This document shows, in pieces, positions 1 to 5,796 of a stretch of 6,359 nucleotides of DNA. Every line of letters starts with the position of its first letter. Positions within the stretch are counted from its first letter, which is position 1. Position numbers and translations under genes: made by a program. The DNA lies in assembly GCA_015065395.1 (NCBI GenBank), contig SVQJ01000104.1, forward strand, positions 1 through 6,359, written 5' to 3'. Under the pieces are notes generated by a model. The model made no database searches. It saw only the letters and a list, made by a program, of their open reading frames with translations, and was not told the DNA's origin. Origin of the DNA: Oscillospiraceae bacterium (GTDB lineage Bacteria; Bacillota; Clostridia; Oscillospirales; CAG-272).

Positions 1-63
1 CGTACCTTTGTACGCCGACGAGCCCCGAAAAACGAAATCTGCATCCTTCTCGGCAGTCCGAAG

Positions 64-92
64 CAGCTTGTCGATAAAGTATCGACAAGCTG
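64..92. repeat. Perfect inverted repeat, 12-bp stem with 5-base loop
   Basis: The arm CAGCTTGTCGAT at 64-75 is matched exactly by ATCGACAAGCTG at 81-92, with the loop AAAGT between them. It sits directly before the terminator hairpin at 93-130 and has no T-run of its own, so it is not a standard terminator. A shorter hairpin (CGTAC, four-base loop, GTACG) lies at 1-14. I see no gene with a recognisable start in positions 1-137. One rightward frame is open from base 1 to a TGA at 91-93, so the end of an unseen gene is possible but cannot be shown. Confidence 0.6.
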
Positions 93-130
93 AAACGCCG
101 AAAGCATACGCGGATGCTTTCGGCGTTTTT
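93..130 (+). terminator. Rho-independent terminator, rightward
   Basis: A perfect 15-bp stem pairs 93-107 with 114-128 around the six-base loop ACGCGG, and a run of five T follows at 126-130. That is a textbook intrinsic terminator for transcription entering from the left. Read on the minus strand, the same hairpin lies 10 bases after the methyltransferase stop codon, but only three T follow it there. It may still end the minus-strand operon, less efficiently. Confidence 0.8.
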
Positions 131-137
131 ATATCGG

Positions 138-1253
138 TTATTTGTTCTTGAAAAACTGATAGAAATTGCAGGGGATCATTCCGTTGTAAAGCTTTCTTAC
201 CTTGTCGGCGCGCCGGCCGTAAAGTCGCTGGAAGCCCTCGTGGGAGGTGAGGACGTATATCTGCCAGCGGTCAAGCTGCCATTTTTTGCCCATCTGCCTG
301 TAAAGCTCCTCGGCCTCCTCCTTTTCAAGAAGCCTCTCGCCGTACGGAGGATTTGTAACAACCGTTCCGCGTACTCCGCCTGTGGTAAGCTCAAGAGCGT
401 CGGCGGTGAAGAACTTACAAAGCTCGGATACCCCTGCGCGCTTCGCGGCGGCGCGGGCGATCTCAATGCATTCGGGATTAATGTCGGAGCCCATCGCGCA
501 GAAATCGCATTCGGCCTTTTCGTTGTCTCTCGCTTCCTTTCTTGCGCTGTCCCAAAGCTCTTTCGGAAATTGAGGAAATTCCTCGGAGCAGAAGGTGCGC
601 ATGATCCCGGGGGCAATGTTTTTCATCATCAGAGCACCTTCGATGAGAATAGTTCCCGATCCGCAGAAGGGATCCCTGAGCACAACTCCCTCGCGGGGGC
701 GGGAGAGCTTCACTATCGCCGCGGCCAGGGTCTCCCGAAGGGGAGCGGCAACGCTTTGGGGGCGGTAGCCCCTCTTGTGAAGGGGAGTGCCGGAAAGGTC
801 TATCATCAGAGAGGCCCGATCCTTGAAAATAAAGAAATCGATCTGATATTTTGTTCCTGTCTCGGGAAGGGTCTTCATGGAATAAATATTACCGAGCCTT
901 GTGGCAACGGCCTTTTTTATGATCTTCTGGCAGTCGGGAACTGAGAAAAGGGTACTTTTTATGGCGTGGCCGCGAACAGGGAACTGACAGTCCCTGCCGA
1001 TCCAATTTTCCCACTCCAGAGCCTTCGTTCCTTCAAAAAGGCTGTCGAAGGTTTTGGCTTCAAATTCACCGAGGTTCAGGTAAAGCCTTTCTGCAAATCG
1101 CAGATTGATATTTGCTCGGGGGCAGGCGAGGCTGTCACCCTCAAAGGTGATGCGCCCGTCCATTGTCTCGCATCTTTTGTAGCCCAAAGAATCGATTTCC
1201 TCGCCCAAAAGTCCCTCAAGACCGAAAAGGCAGGTTGCTGTATATCTTATCAT
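138..1253 (-). CDS. ypsC: THUMP-domain class I SAM-dependent RNA methyltransferase (RlmL/YpsC family)
   Basis: This cytoplasmic enzyme probably transfers a methyl group from S-adenosylmethionine to a guanine N2 in rRNA. In E. coli the related RlmL N-terminal half makes m2G2445 in 23S rRNA; the exact target here is inferred. The 371-residue protein has an N-terminal ferredoxin-like/THUMP region (about 1-155), then the conserved LHKRGYR stretch (158-164), then a Rossmann methylase domain. The SAM-binding motif DPFCGSGT is at 194-201, the acidic-loop motif GSDINP at 255-260 and the catalytic NPPYGERL at 301-308, typical of N-methyltransferases acting on guanine. Length matches the stand-alone Firmicutes YpsC form rather than the long RlmKL fusion of gammaproteobacteria. 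The ATG overlaps the upstream kinase stop as ATGA, and a GAGGA Shine-Dalgarno lies about six bases before it inside the kinase gene, so translation is probably coupled. The family call is firm; the symbol is by analogy with Bacillus. Confidence 0.93.
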   Translation of the reverse strand: MIRYTATCLFGLEGLLGEEIDSLGYKRCETMDGRITFEGDSLACPRANINLRFAERLYLNLGEFEAKTFDSLFEGTKALEWENWIGRDCQFPVRGHAIKSTLFSVPDCQKIIKKAVATRLGNIYSMKTLPETGTKYQIDFFIFKDRASLMIDLSGTPLHKRGYRPQSVAAPLRETLAAAIVKLSRPREGVVLRDPFCGSGTILIEGALMMKNIAPGIMRTFCSEEFPQFPKELWDSARKEARDNEKAECDFCAMGSDINPECIEIARAAAKRAGVSELCKFFTADALELTTGGVRGTVVTNPPYGERLLEKEEAEELYRQMGKKWQLDRWQIYVLTSHEGFQRLYGRRADKVRKLYNGMIPCNFYQFFKNK

Positions 1254-2764
1254 TGTTTGTCCTCACTTGTGCGGAGTTTTTGTTTGTCAGCCTTTGCAGC
1301 TTGCAGAGTGAAGGTGAAGCGGCACCACTTTGTGTGCTCGCTTTCCACCCATATTTTCTGGCTGTGAGCTTCAATAATGGCTCTTGCGATATGCATTCCC
1401 AGTCCCACTCCGGTCTTGTCCTTTCCGCGGCTCTTATCACTCTTGTAGAAGCGCTCAAAAATGTAGGGCAGGTCTTCCTCTGTGATTCCTTCACCCTCGT
1501 TATAAACGCTGATAAAGACAACGGAGCCTTTCTCATAGATACGTATCTCGAAAACGCCGCCCTCGTTTGAAAATTTGATAGCGTTATCGCAGATGTTGTA
1601 GAATATCTGATGAATGGCGTCTCTGTCGGCAAGAACATACATATTGTCCGCTTCGCATTCAAAGCGAACATCAAGCTTCTTATCCTCAAGGCGTTGGATG
1701 TTGCTTATTATGATCTCGCGCCCCTGCTCGCAGATATCGAAGGCTACGGGGGTGAATTTTCTTTCACCGGCCTCGATCCTCGAGATATCAAGAAGCTGGG
1801 AAACAAGGCGTGAGAGGCGGCGAATCTCTCCTGCGATCACGCCAAGATAGTATTCGTGCTGCTCAGGCGGGATCGCTCCGTCTATAATGCCGTCAATAAA
1901 GCCGGAAATAGTGGTCATGGGGGTACGAAGGTCGTGGGAAACGTTTGCGAGAAAGCTTCTTCTCATCTCTTCAAGGTTCTGGAGGGAGGAGGCCATGTTG
2001 TTAAATGCCCGTGCAAGCTCGGCAACCTCATCGTTGCCTATGGCATCCACTCTCGCATCAAAGCTTCCGTTGGCAAAGCTTCTTGCGGCACGGCTCATGC
2101 TTTTTATGGGAGCCGTGAACCTTTCGGTTATAAAATATACGGCGATAAGAGATGCAAGCATTATCCACAAAACCGCCAGAGTAACGGTTCTGGTCATTGT
2201 GGAAAGCAGAGCGTCGGTGTCTGTGCTGTGAGCGCAGGCAAAGATCGCACCTGCGTATCTGCCGTCGTTAAACAACGGTATGCCGTAATAGATCAGGTCT
2301 GTGCGGAAGAATCCGTCCATGTCGTCAGCGGAGGAGACGTGCTCTCCTGAGGACAGCAGGGTCTGTATCTTGTCTGAAATAATGCACTCGTCTGTATTTT
2401 TCAGAATATCCTTTAAGCTTGTTTTGCCATTGTCGTGTGCATCGAAATGCACCATTTGTCCCTTTGCATCGGTAATGAACATGATGATGCTTTCGTCATT
2501 GGCACAGAGGAGATCGAGTATAAGGGTCAGAGTATCCCTTTCCTTCGTGATAAAGGTGTTGAAATCGCCGTGCTCCTCTTCGTTGAAGGCGTTTCGTATA
2601 TAGACCGCGCAGGAATTTGCGGCTCCGGAAAGAGTTTCGGATTTTACCTTCACGCCGTAGGATTTTACGATAACTGAGATGGTGGAAGTTATGATAATGA
2701 ACAAAACCACGATTATCAGCAAAAAGGTAGCCATATAACGGGCAAAAACACTTTTGAATTTCAG
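1250..2764 (-). CDS. Membrane sensor histidine kinase (HAMP, HisKA, HATPase), probably starting at CTG
   Basis: This is the sensor kinase partner of the response regulator encoded just upstream. Counted from the proposed CTG (504 residues): a membrane segment at about 8-33, an extracytoplasmic sensing region of about 155 residues, a second membrane segment at 195-212, a HAMP linker at about 213-261, and a HisKA dimerisation domain with SHDLRTP in which H277 is the phosphorylation site. The ATPase domain follows, with the N box (N390, D393, N394), a G1 box reading NEGEGI instead of the usual DNGxGI, the F box IFERFYKSDKS, and the G2 box GVGLGMHIARAI. The sensing domain has no recognisable motif. 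The longer in-frame GTG at 2839 (529 residues) has no ribosome binding site and lies at the foot of a terminator hairpin. CTG at 2764 follows GGAAGGGAGGG by six bases and gives a normal kinase N-terminus (xKFKSVFARYMATFLL). An ATG at 2734 is the next alternative but lacks a binding site. Confidence 0.9.
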   Translation of the reverse strand: MKFKSVFARYMATFLLIIVVLFIIITSTISVIVKSYGVKVKSETLSGAANSCAVYIRNAFNEEEHGDFNTFITKERDTLTLILDLLCANDESIIMFITDAKGQMVHFDAHDNGKTSLKDILKNTDECIISDKIQTLLSSGEHVSSADDMDGFFRTDLIYYGIPLFNDGRYAGAIFACAHSTDTDALLSTMTRTVTLAVLWIMLASLIAVYFITERFTAPIKSMSRAARSFANGSFDARVDAIGNDEVAELARAFNNMASSLQNLEEMRRSFLANVSHDLRTPMTTISGFIDGIIDGAIPPEQHEYYLGVIAGEIRRLSRLVSQLLDISRIEAGERKFTPVAFDICEQGREIIISNIQRLEDKKLDVRFECEADNMYVLADRDAIHQIFYNICDNAIKFSNEGGVFEIRIYEKGSVVFISVYNEGEGITEEDLPYIFERFYKSDKSRGKDKTGVGLGMHIARAIIEAHSQKIWVESEHTKWCRFTFTLQAAKADKQKLRTSEDKQ

Positions 2765-2770
2765 AAAAGA

Positions 2771-2781
2771 CCCTCCCTTCC
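2771..2781 (-). promoter_or_regulatory. Ribosome binding site that decides the kinase start
   Basis: On the minus strand the sequence GGAAGGGAGGG ends six bases before the CTG codon at 2764-2762. It is the only good Shine-Dalgarno in the region and has no ATG, GTG or TTG in frame at a suitable distance. It therefore argues for initiation at CTG rather than at the upstream GTG (2839) or the internal ATG (2734). Confidence 0.6.
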
Positions 2782-2797
2782 GCGGGCAATAAAAGTC

Positions 2798-2837
2798 AAA
2801 AAAGCGCCGAAGCCCCTGAATGCTCAGAGGCTTTGGC
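2798..2837 (-). terminator. Intrinsic terminator or attenuator between regulator and kinase genes
   Basis: On the minus strand a 14-position stem pairs 2837-2824 with 2819-2806 around the loop GCAT. It has one A-C mismatch and one G-U pair, and is followed by GC and then six T (2803-2798). It begins 16 bases after the response regulator stop. It lies upstream of the kinase ribosome binding site, so it would reduce kinase and methyltransferase transcription relative to the regulator. Leaky read-through is expected, because no separate kinase promoter is evident. Confidence 0.65.
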
Positions 2838-2853
2838 ACTGCAGATCATAATG

Positions 2854-3543
2854 TCAGGAAAGCAGCTCGAATTTGTAGCCCACGCCCCAAACGGTCTTCA
2901 GGGTCCATTTGTCGGAAACGCCCTCAAGCTTTTCGCGCAGACGCTTTACGTGAACGTCAACGGTTCTTGAGTCGCCCAGATAATCAAATCCCCAGACCTT
3001 GTCAAGAAGCTGATCTCTTGTGAATACCCTGTTGAAATTGGAAGCGAGGAAATAAAGTAGCTCCAGCTCCTTCGGGGGGATATCAATAGGCTTACCGTTG
3101 AGCTTAAGCTCATATTTCTGAAGGCTCACTTCGATGTTTTCAAATTTGATGACCTCTTCGTCAAGCTGATTGTCATGAACGCTGTAGCGGCGGAGAACAG
3201 CCTTGACGCGTGCAGAAAGCTCTTTCATATCGAAGGGCTTGACAACGAAGTCATCAGCGCCCATTTCCAGACCGAGAACCTTATCAAAGACCTCGCCCTT
3301 TGCGGTTACCATGATAACAGGCTTTGAGGAGTTCTCTCTGATCTCACGGCAAACCTGATAACCGTCCTTTTTGGGGAGCATAAGATCAAGAAGAACGAGA
3401 TCGGGCTCATAGATCTTGAAATAGCTCACGCCCTCTGCACCGTCTCCTGCGGTTTTGACCTCATAGCCCTCATTTTCAAAATAGAGGCGTAAAAGCTCGC
3501 AAATATTGGGATCGTCGTCAACAACAAGAATTTTTGTGCTCAT
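2854..3543 (-). CDS. OmpR/PhoB-family response regulator
   Basis: This cytoplasmic DNA-binding transcription regulator is activated by phosphate transfer, presumably from the adjacent kinase. The 229-residue protein has an N-terminal receiver domain (about 4-115) with the acidic cluster D9-D10-D11, the phospho-acceptor D53 in LLDLMLPKKDG, T80 in VMVTAKG (the switch threonine) and K102 in VVKPFD. A short linker leads to a C-terminal winged-helix domain (about 130-227), recognisable by PPKELELLYFLASN, VFTRDQLLDKVWG and the recognition-helix region DSRTVDVHVKRLREKLE. All key residues are present. Start at ATG 3543 is supported by AAAGGAAG about eight bases upstream. It is the first gene of the minus-strand operon and is separated from the kinase by a terminator-like hairpin. 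Its closest characterised relatives would include PhoP, VicR and ResD types, but the regulon cannot be inferred from the sequence. Confidence 0.95.
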   Translation of the reverse strand: MSTKILVVDDDPNICELLRLYFENEGYEVKTAGDGAEGVSYFKIYEPDLVLLDLMLPKKDGYQVCREIRENSSKPVIMVTAKGEVFDKVLGLEMGADDFVVKPFDMKELSARVKAVLRRYSVHDNQLDEEVIKFENIEVSLQKYELKLNGKPIDIPPKELELLYFLASNFNRVFTRDQLLDKVWGFDYLGDSRTVDVHVKRLREKLEGVSDKWTLKTVWGVGYKFELLS

Positions 3544-3593
3544 TTGTTAATCTTCCTTTCCGAAGCTATTTCGTACAAACATATCCACTATGT

Positions 3594-3622
3594 ATGATAA
3601 CATAAATGTTAAAATTTGTATA
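3594..3622 (-). promoter_or_regulatory. Candidate sigma-A promoter for the response regulator operon
   Basis: On the minus strand TATACA (3622-3617) is followed after exactly 17 bases by TATCAT (3599-3594), with an extended -10 TGT just before it. A start near 3587 would give a leader of about 44 bases before the ATG at 3543, ample for the AAAGGAAG ribosome binding site. Confidence 0.55.
3598..3611. repeat. Short palindrome in the response regulator promoter spacer
   Basis: TAACAT at 3598-3603 and ATGTTA at 3606-3611 form a perfect 6-bp inverted repeat separated by AA. It covers the edge of the -10 box and much of the spacer of the candidate promoter. It could be a regulator site, possibly for autoregulation, but in sequence this AT-rich it may be chance. 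Confidence 0.3.
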
Positions 3623-3762
3623 GTGTTTTGAATAAATTATTTTTGTGCAAAAAATATTCAAATATTCCTTTAACGATAACATTATAAAATGCAAAGGTGA
3701 CGGTTGTGTGAAAAAAATGTGATTTGTTGTAAAAATGTGGATGAAAAGATGAAAAATTAAAA

Positions 3763-3784
3763 TTCCCCTTGATATAAAGGGGAA
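3763..3784. repeat. Perfect inverted repeat overlapping the ychF -35 box
   Basis: TTCCCCTT at 3763-3770 and AAGGGGAA at 3777-3784 form a perfect 8-bp inverted repeat with the six-base centre GATATA. The -35 hexamer of the ychF promoter (3769-3774) spans the end of the left arm and the centre. A protein bound here would compete with RNA polymerase, so an operator is plausible. The binding protein is unknown. Confidence 0.5.
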
Positions 3785-3797
3785 ATTACTGTATAAT
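3769..3797 (+). promoter_or_regulatory. Sigma-A-type promoter for ychF and the following lipoprotein
   Basis: TTGATA (3769-3774) and a perfect TATAAT (3792-3797) are separated by the optimal 17 bases. Transcription would start near 3804, leaving a leader of about 49 bases. No second promoter is visible before the lipoprotein gene, so both genes should be on one transcript. Confidence 0.8.
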
Positions 3798-3852
3798 ATA
3801 TTGGACTTTTGAAAAGCAGAAGCTTTAATCTATGTAAAGGCACGGTTTATAT

Positions 3853-4947
3853 ATGAAACTCGGTATTATAGGTCTTCCCAATGTGGGAAAGAGCACACTT
3901 TTTAATGCTATAACAGGTGCGGGAGCACAGTCAGCAAACTATCCCTTCTGCACCATTGACCCCAACGTGGGTATCGTTGCAGTTCCCGACAGCCGCCTTG
4001 ACGTGCTGGCAGAAATGTATAATCCCCAGAAGTACACTCCTGCAGTTATAGAGTTCGTTGATATTGCAGGCCTTGTCCGCGGTGCCTCCAAGGGAGAGGG
4101 CCTCGGAAATAAATTCCTCAGCCATATCAGAGATGTCGATGCTGTGGTACACGTTGTCCGCTGCTTTGAGGATTCGGATATCGTCCATGTGGACGGAAAC
4201 GTGGATCCCGGCAGAGATATCGAGACCATCAATCTTGAGCTTATCTTTGCTGATATGGAAACACTTGAACGCCGTATCGAAAAGACCAAAAAGCTTGCAA
4301 AAAGCGATAAGAGCCTGAATGAGGCTATCGCCGTATATGAAAAAGTCTATGCTCTCCTTTCCGACGGAAAGACCGCGAGAATGGCAGAGTTGGATGAGGA
4401 TGAGGCTGCTATCATGGACGAGGTAGGACTTCTTACCATGAAGCCCGTTATCTATGCGGCAAACATAAGCGAGGATGAGGCCGCAGGCGTTTCTGACGAT
4501 AACGAGTATTATAAGGCAGTTGTTGCTATGGCAGCAGAGGAGGGCGCGGAGGTCATCCCTGTTTGTGCAGGAATAGAGGCGGAGATATCTGAGCTTGACA
4601 GCGAGGAGAAGGCAGAGTTCTTAGCAGACCTTGGCATTGAGGAGTCCGGTCTTGATAAGCTTATCAAAGCGGGATACACTCTTCTCGGTCTTATCAGCTT
4701 CCTCACAGCTGGCGTTAAGGAGGTAAGAGCTTGGACCATCAGAAAGGGAACCAAGGCTCCCCAGGCTGCGGGAAAGATCCATTCTGATTTTGAGCGCGGC
4801 TTTATACGTGCAGAGGTAGTTGCGTTCAGCGATCTTTGTGAGTGCGGCTCCCTTGCAAACGCAAAGGCAAAGGGCCTTTTGCGCAGCGAGGGTAAGGAAT
4901 ATGTGATGAACGACGGCGACGTTGTTGAATTCCTCTTTAATGTGTGA
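3853..4947 (+). CDS. ychF: Redox-regulated ATPase/GTPase YchF (Obg family, OLA1-like)
   Basis: YchF is a cytoplasmic P-loop NTPase that associates with ribosomes and is nearly universal in bacteria and eukaryotes; relatives usually prefer ATP to GTP. The 364-residue length is the family standard. The G1/Walker A motif GLPNVGKST is at 7-15, the switch II/G3 motif DIAGL at 70-74 followed by VRGASKGEGLGNKFL, and the nucleotide-base motif is the non-canonical NISE at 204-207 instead of NKxD, which fits the family's altered base preference. A helical insert with acidic stretches occupies about 130-200, and a C-terminal TGS domain about 280-362 contains the conserved LISFLTAG, EVRAWTIRKGTKAPQAAGKIHSDFE-type region. 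The start is fixed by the conserved MKLGIIGLPNVG. The Shine-Dalgarno is weak: AAAGG about 12 bases upstream. The gene is intact and followed one base later by a lipoprotein gene. Confidence 0.98.
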   Translation: MKLGIIGLPNVGKSTLFNAITGAGAQSANYPFCTIDPNVGIVAVPDSRLDVLAEMYNPQKYTPAVIEFVDIAGLVRGASKGEGLGNKFLSHIRDVDAVVHVVRCFEDSDIVHVDGNVDPGRDIETINLELIFADMETLERRIEKTKKLAKSDKSLNEAIAVYEKVYALLSDGKTARMAELDEDEAAIMDEVGLLTMKPVIYAANISEDEAAGVSDDNEYYKAVVAMAAEEGAEVIPVCAGIEAEISELDSEEKAEFLADLGIEESGLDKLIKAGYTLLGLISFLTAGVKEVRAWTIRKGTKAPQAAGKIHSDFERGFIRAEVVAFSDLCECGSLANAKAKGLLRSEGKEYVMNDGDVVEFLFNV

Positions 4948-4948
4948 T

Positions 4949-5380
4949 ATGAGAAGCGTGAAAAGATTTTTCTTTGTATTGCTTGCGGTGATCCTTGCCT
5001 TTTCAATGGTATCCTGCTCTGATAAGAGTGATTCTTCAAAGGAAAAAGCGGGAGACCATATAGCGAGCGGCTATGAGGGCATCGTGGGAAAATGGATGTA
5101 TTCTCAAAACTCTGAGTATGTGCAGAACCTGGTGACCGATATTATCAACGACCCCAACGTATATGTAAAGCTTTATTATGAGTTTTATGCAGACGGAACT
5201 GGCAAGACCTATATGAGCACCGACGATTACGTGCAGGAGTTCACCTATACCTACGACGGTGAAACTCTCACGATAACCGGCAAGGATGGAACATTCGATA
5301 CTCCCGCAAAGCTTAAGGGCGATATTCTGTCCGTTTACGAGGAGTTTTCCGGCGAATATCTTGATATGAAGAGACAGTAA
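4949..5380 (+). CDS. Small putative lipoprotein, function unknown
   Basis: I do not recognise a named family. Starting at ATG 4949 gives 143 residues with a clear lipoprotein signal: MRSVKR, a hydrophobic run FFFVLLAVILAF, then the lipobox SMVSC with C23 as the lipid-attached residue, so the mature protein should sit on the outer face of the membrane. After a Ser/Asp/Lys-rich linker the domain begins near GIVGKWMYSQ and shows alternating strand-like stretches (YYEFYADGTGKTYM, EFTYTYDGETLTITG), reminiscent of small lipocalin-like or beta-barrel lipoproteins. The ATG lies one base after the ychF stop, and no ribosome binding site is visible, so translation is probably coupled to ychF. ATG codons at 4922 and 4940 are in frame but overlap ychF and would lengthen the signal unnaturally. 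A strong terminator follows four bases after the stop. Confidence 0.8.
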   Translation: MRSVKRFFFVLLAVILAFSMVSCSDKSDSSKEKAGDHIASGYEGIVGKWMYSQNSEYVQNLVTDIINDPNVYVKLYYEFYADGTGKTYMSTDDYVQEFTYTYDGETLTITGKDGTFDTPAKLKGDILSVYEEFSGEYLDMKRQ

Positions 5381-5384
5381 AAAC

Positions 5385-5434
5385 AAAGCTTTCCCAATTT
5401 TCCGCACACTGCGGAGAATTGGGAAAGCTTTTTT
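5385..5434. terminator. Strong bidirectional rho-independent terminator
   Basis: A 21-position stem pairs 5385-5405 with 5411-5431 around the loop ACACT. Only one position is not Watson-Crick, a T opposite G. Rightward it ends in six T (5429-5434); leftward the flank reads TTTG then TTTTT. It lies between the convergent ends of the lipoprotein (5380) and the XRE gene (5447) and can serve both. Confidence 0.9.
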
Positions 5435-5446
5435 GAAATCAGGGGT

Positions 5447-5737
5447 TTATTTAAGGGAGTTAAGAGCTTTGTAATCATCAATAAGCTGAGAAATATGCGC
5501 AACAACATCATCAGGCAGTCCCTCTATACTGATACGGGGGGTTTTATCGATACCCAGCAAATAATCTGTAGAGACGCCGAAAACTTCAGATAACCGAATA
5601 AGCATTTCGATCGAAGGGAGAATGTTGTCGTTCTCCCAGTTTGACACGGTCTGCTTTGTTATATTTAATTTTTTTGAAAGATCCACCTGGTTCCAGCCTC
5701 GGTTCGACCTAAGCTCCCTTATTCTTTGTCCAAACAT
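5447..5737 (-). CDS. XRE/Cro-family helix-turn-helix transcriptional regulator
   Basis: This is a small DNA-binding regulator, most likely a repressor. From ATG 5737 it is 96 residues: an N-terminal HTH_3 domain (about 1-60) containing FGQRIRELRSNRGWNQ, the turn LSKKLNITKQTVSNWENDN with the recognition helix at TKQTVSNWE, and PSIEMLIRLSEVFGVSTDYLLG, which is the signature end of this domain. The short tail (about 61-96) ends in a helix-like DDVVAHISQLIDDYKALNSLK and may help dimerisation. The frame extends upstream to a TTG at 5758, but GGAGGG at 5752-5747 lies inside that extension at nine bases from the ATG, so ATG 5737 is the better start. It is divergent from the lipoprotein gene at 5860, with a palindrome at that gene's transcription start, making that gene a likely target. 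No catalytic or sensor domain is present. Confidence 0.93.
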   Translation of the reverse strand: MFGQRIRELRSNRGWNQVDLSKKLNITKQTVSNWENDNILPSIEMLIRLSEVFGVSTDYLLGIDKTPRISIEGLPDDVVAHISQLIDDYKALNSLK

Positions 5738-5746
5738 AGCATATCG

Positions 5747-5752
5747 CCCTCC
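5747..5752 (-). promoter_or_regulatory. Ribosome binding site fixing the XRE regulator start
   Basis: GGAGGG on the minus strand lies nine bases before the ATG at 5737. Its position downstream of the alternative TTG (5758) rules in favour of the 96-residue product beginning MFGQRIREL. Confidence 0.75.
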
Positions 5753-5766
5753 GGTCAAATATTACA

Positions 5767-5796
5767 ATAATATTATCTCCCAAAGCTTGACTTTAA
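5767..5796 (-). promoter_or_regulatory. Weak candidate promoter for the XRE regulator
   Basis: On the minus strand TTAAAG (5796-5791) and TATTAT (5772-5767) are 18 bases apart, and a start near 5760 would leave about 22 bases before the ATG. The -35 match is poor. If real, its -35 overlaps the -35 of the divergent lipoprotein promoter, so the two promoters would exclude each other. Confidence 0.3.

Larger units (their letters stand above)
3544..3852. other. AT-rich divergent intergenic region between the two-component operon and ychF
   Basis: This 309-base stretch holds no gene that I can support. It contains the likely leftward promoter of the response regulator (3594-3622) and the rightward promoter of ychF (3769-3797), with an A/T-tract-rich centre (about 3640-3760) between them. 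The octamer GATAACAT occurs twice, at 3596-3603 and 3675-3682. A second leftward TATAAT is present at 3686-3681 but has no convincing -35 partner. In the ychF leader a small hairpin pairs AAAGC (3813-3817) with GCTTT (3822-3826). Confidence 0.6.

Noticed and set aside
114..944. A 276-codon rightward open frame opposite the methyltransferase gene
   Set aside because: It lies wholly antisense to a gene with intact family motifs, starts inside a terminator hairpin, and its translation has no recognisable domain.
1856..2350. A 164-codon rightward open frame opposite the kinase gene
   Set aside because: It is antisense to the HAMP and HisKA coding region and shows no family resemblance.
3681..3686. 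A leftward TATAAT as the response regulator promoter
   Set aside because: The -35 position (3704-3709 on the minus strand reads ACACAA) is poor; the site at 3594-3622 has better spacing and an extended -10.
4509..5039. A 176-codon leftward open frame opposite the end of ychF
   Set aside because: It is antisense to the conserved ychF C-terminus, has a low-complexity Ser/Arg-rich translation and no ribosome binding site.
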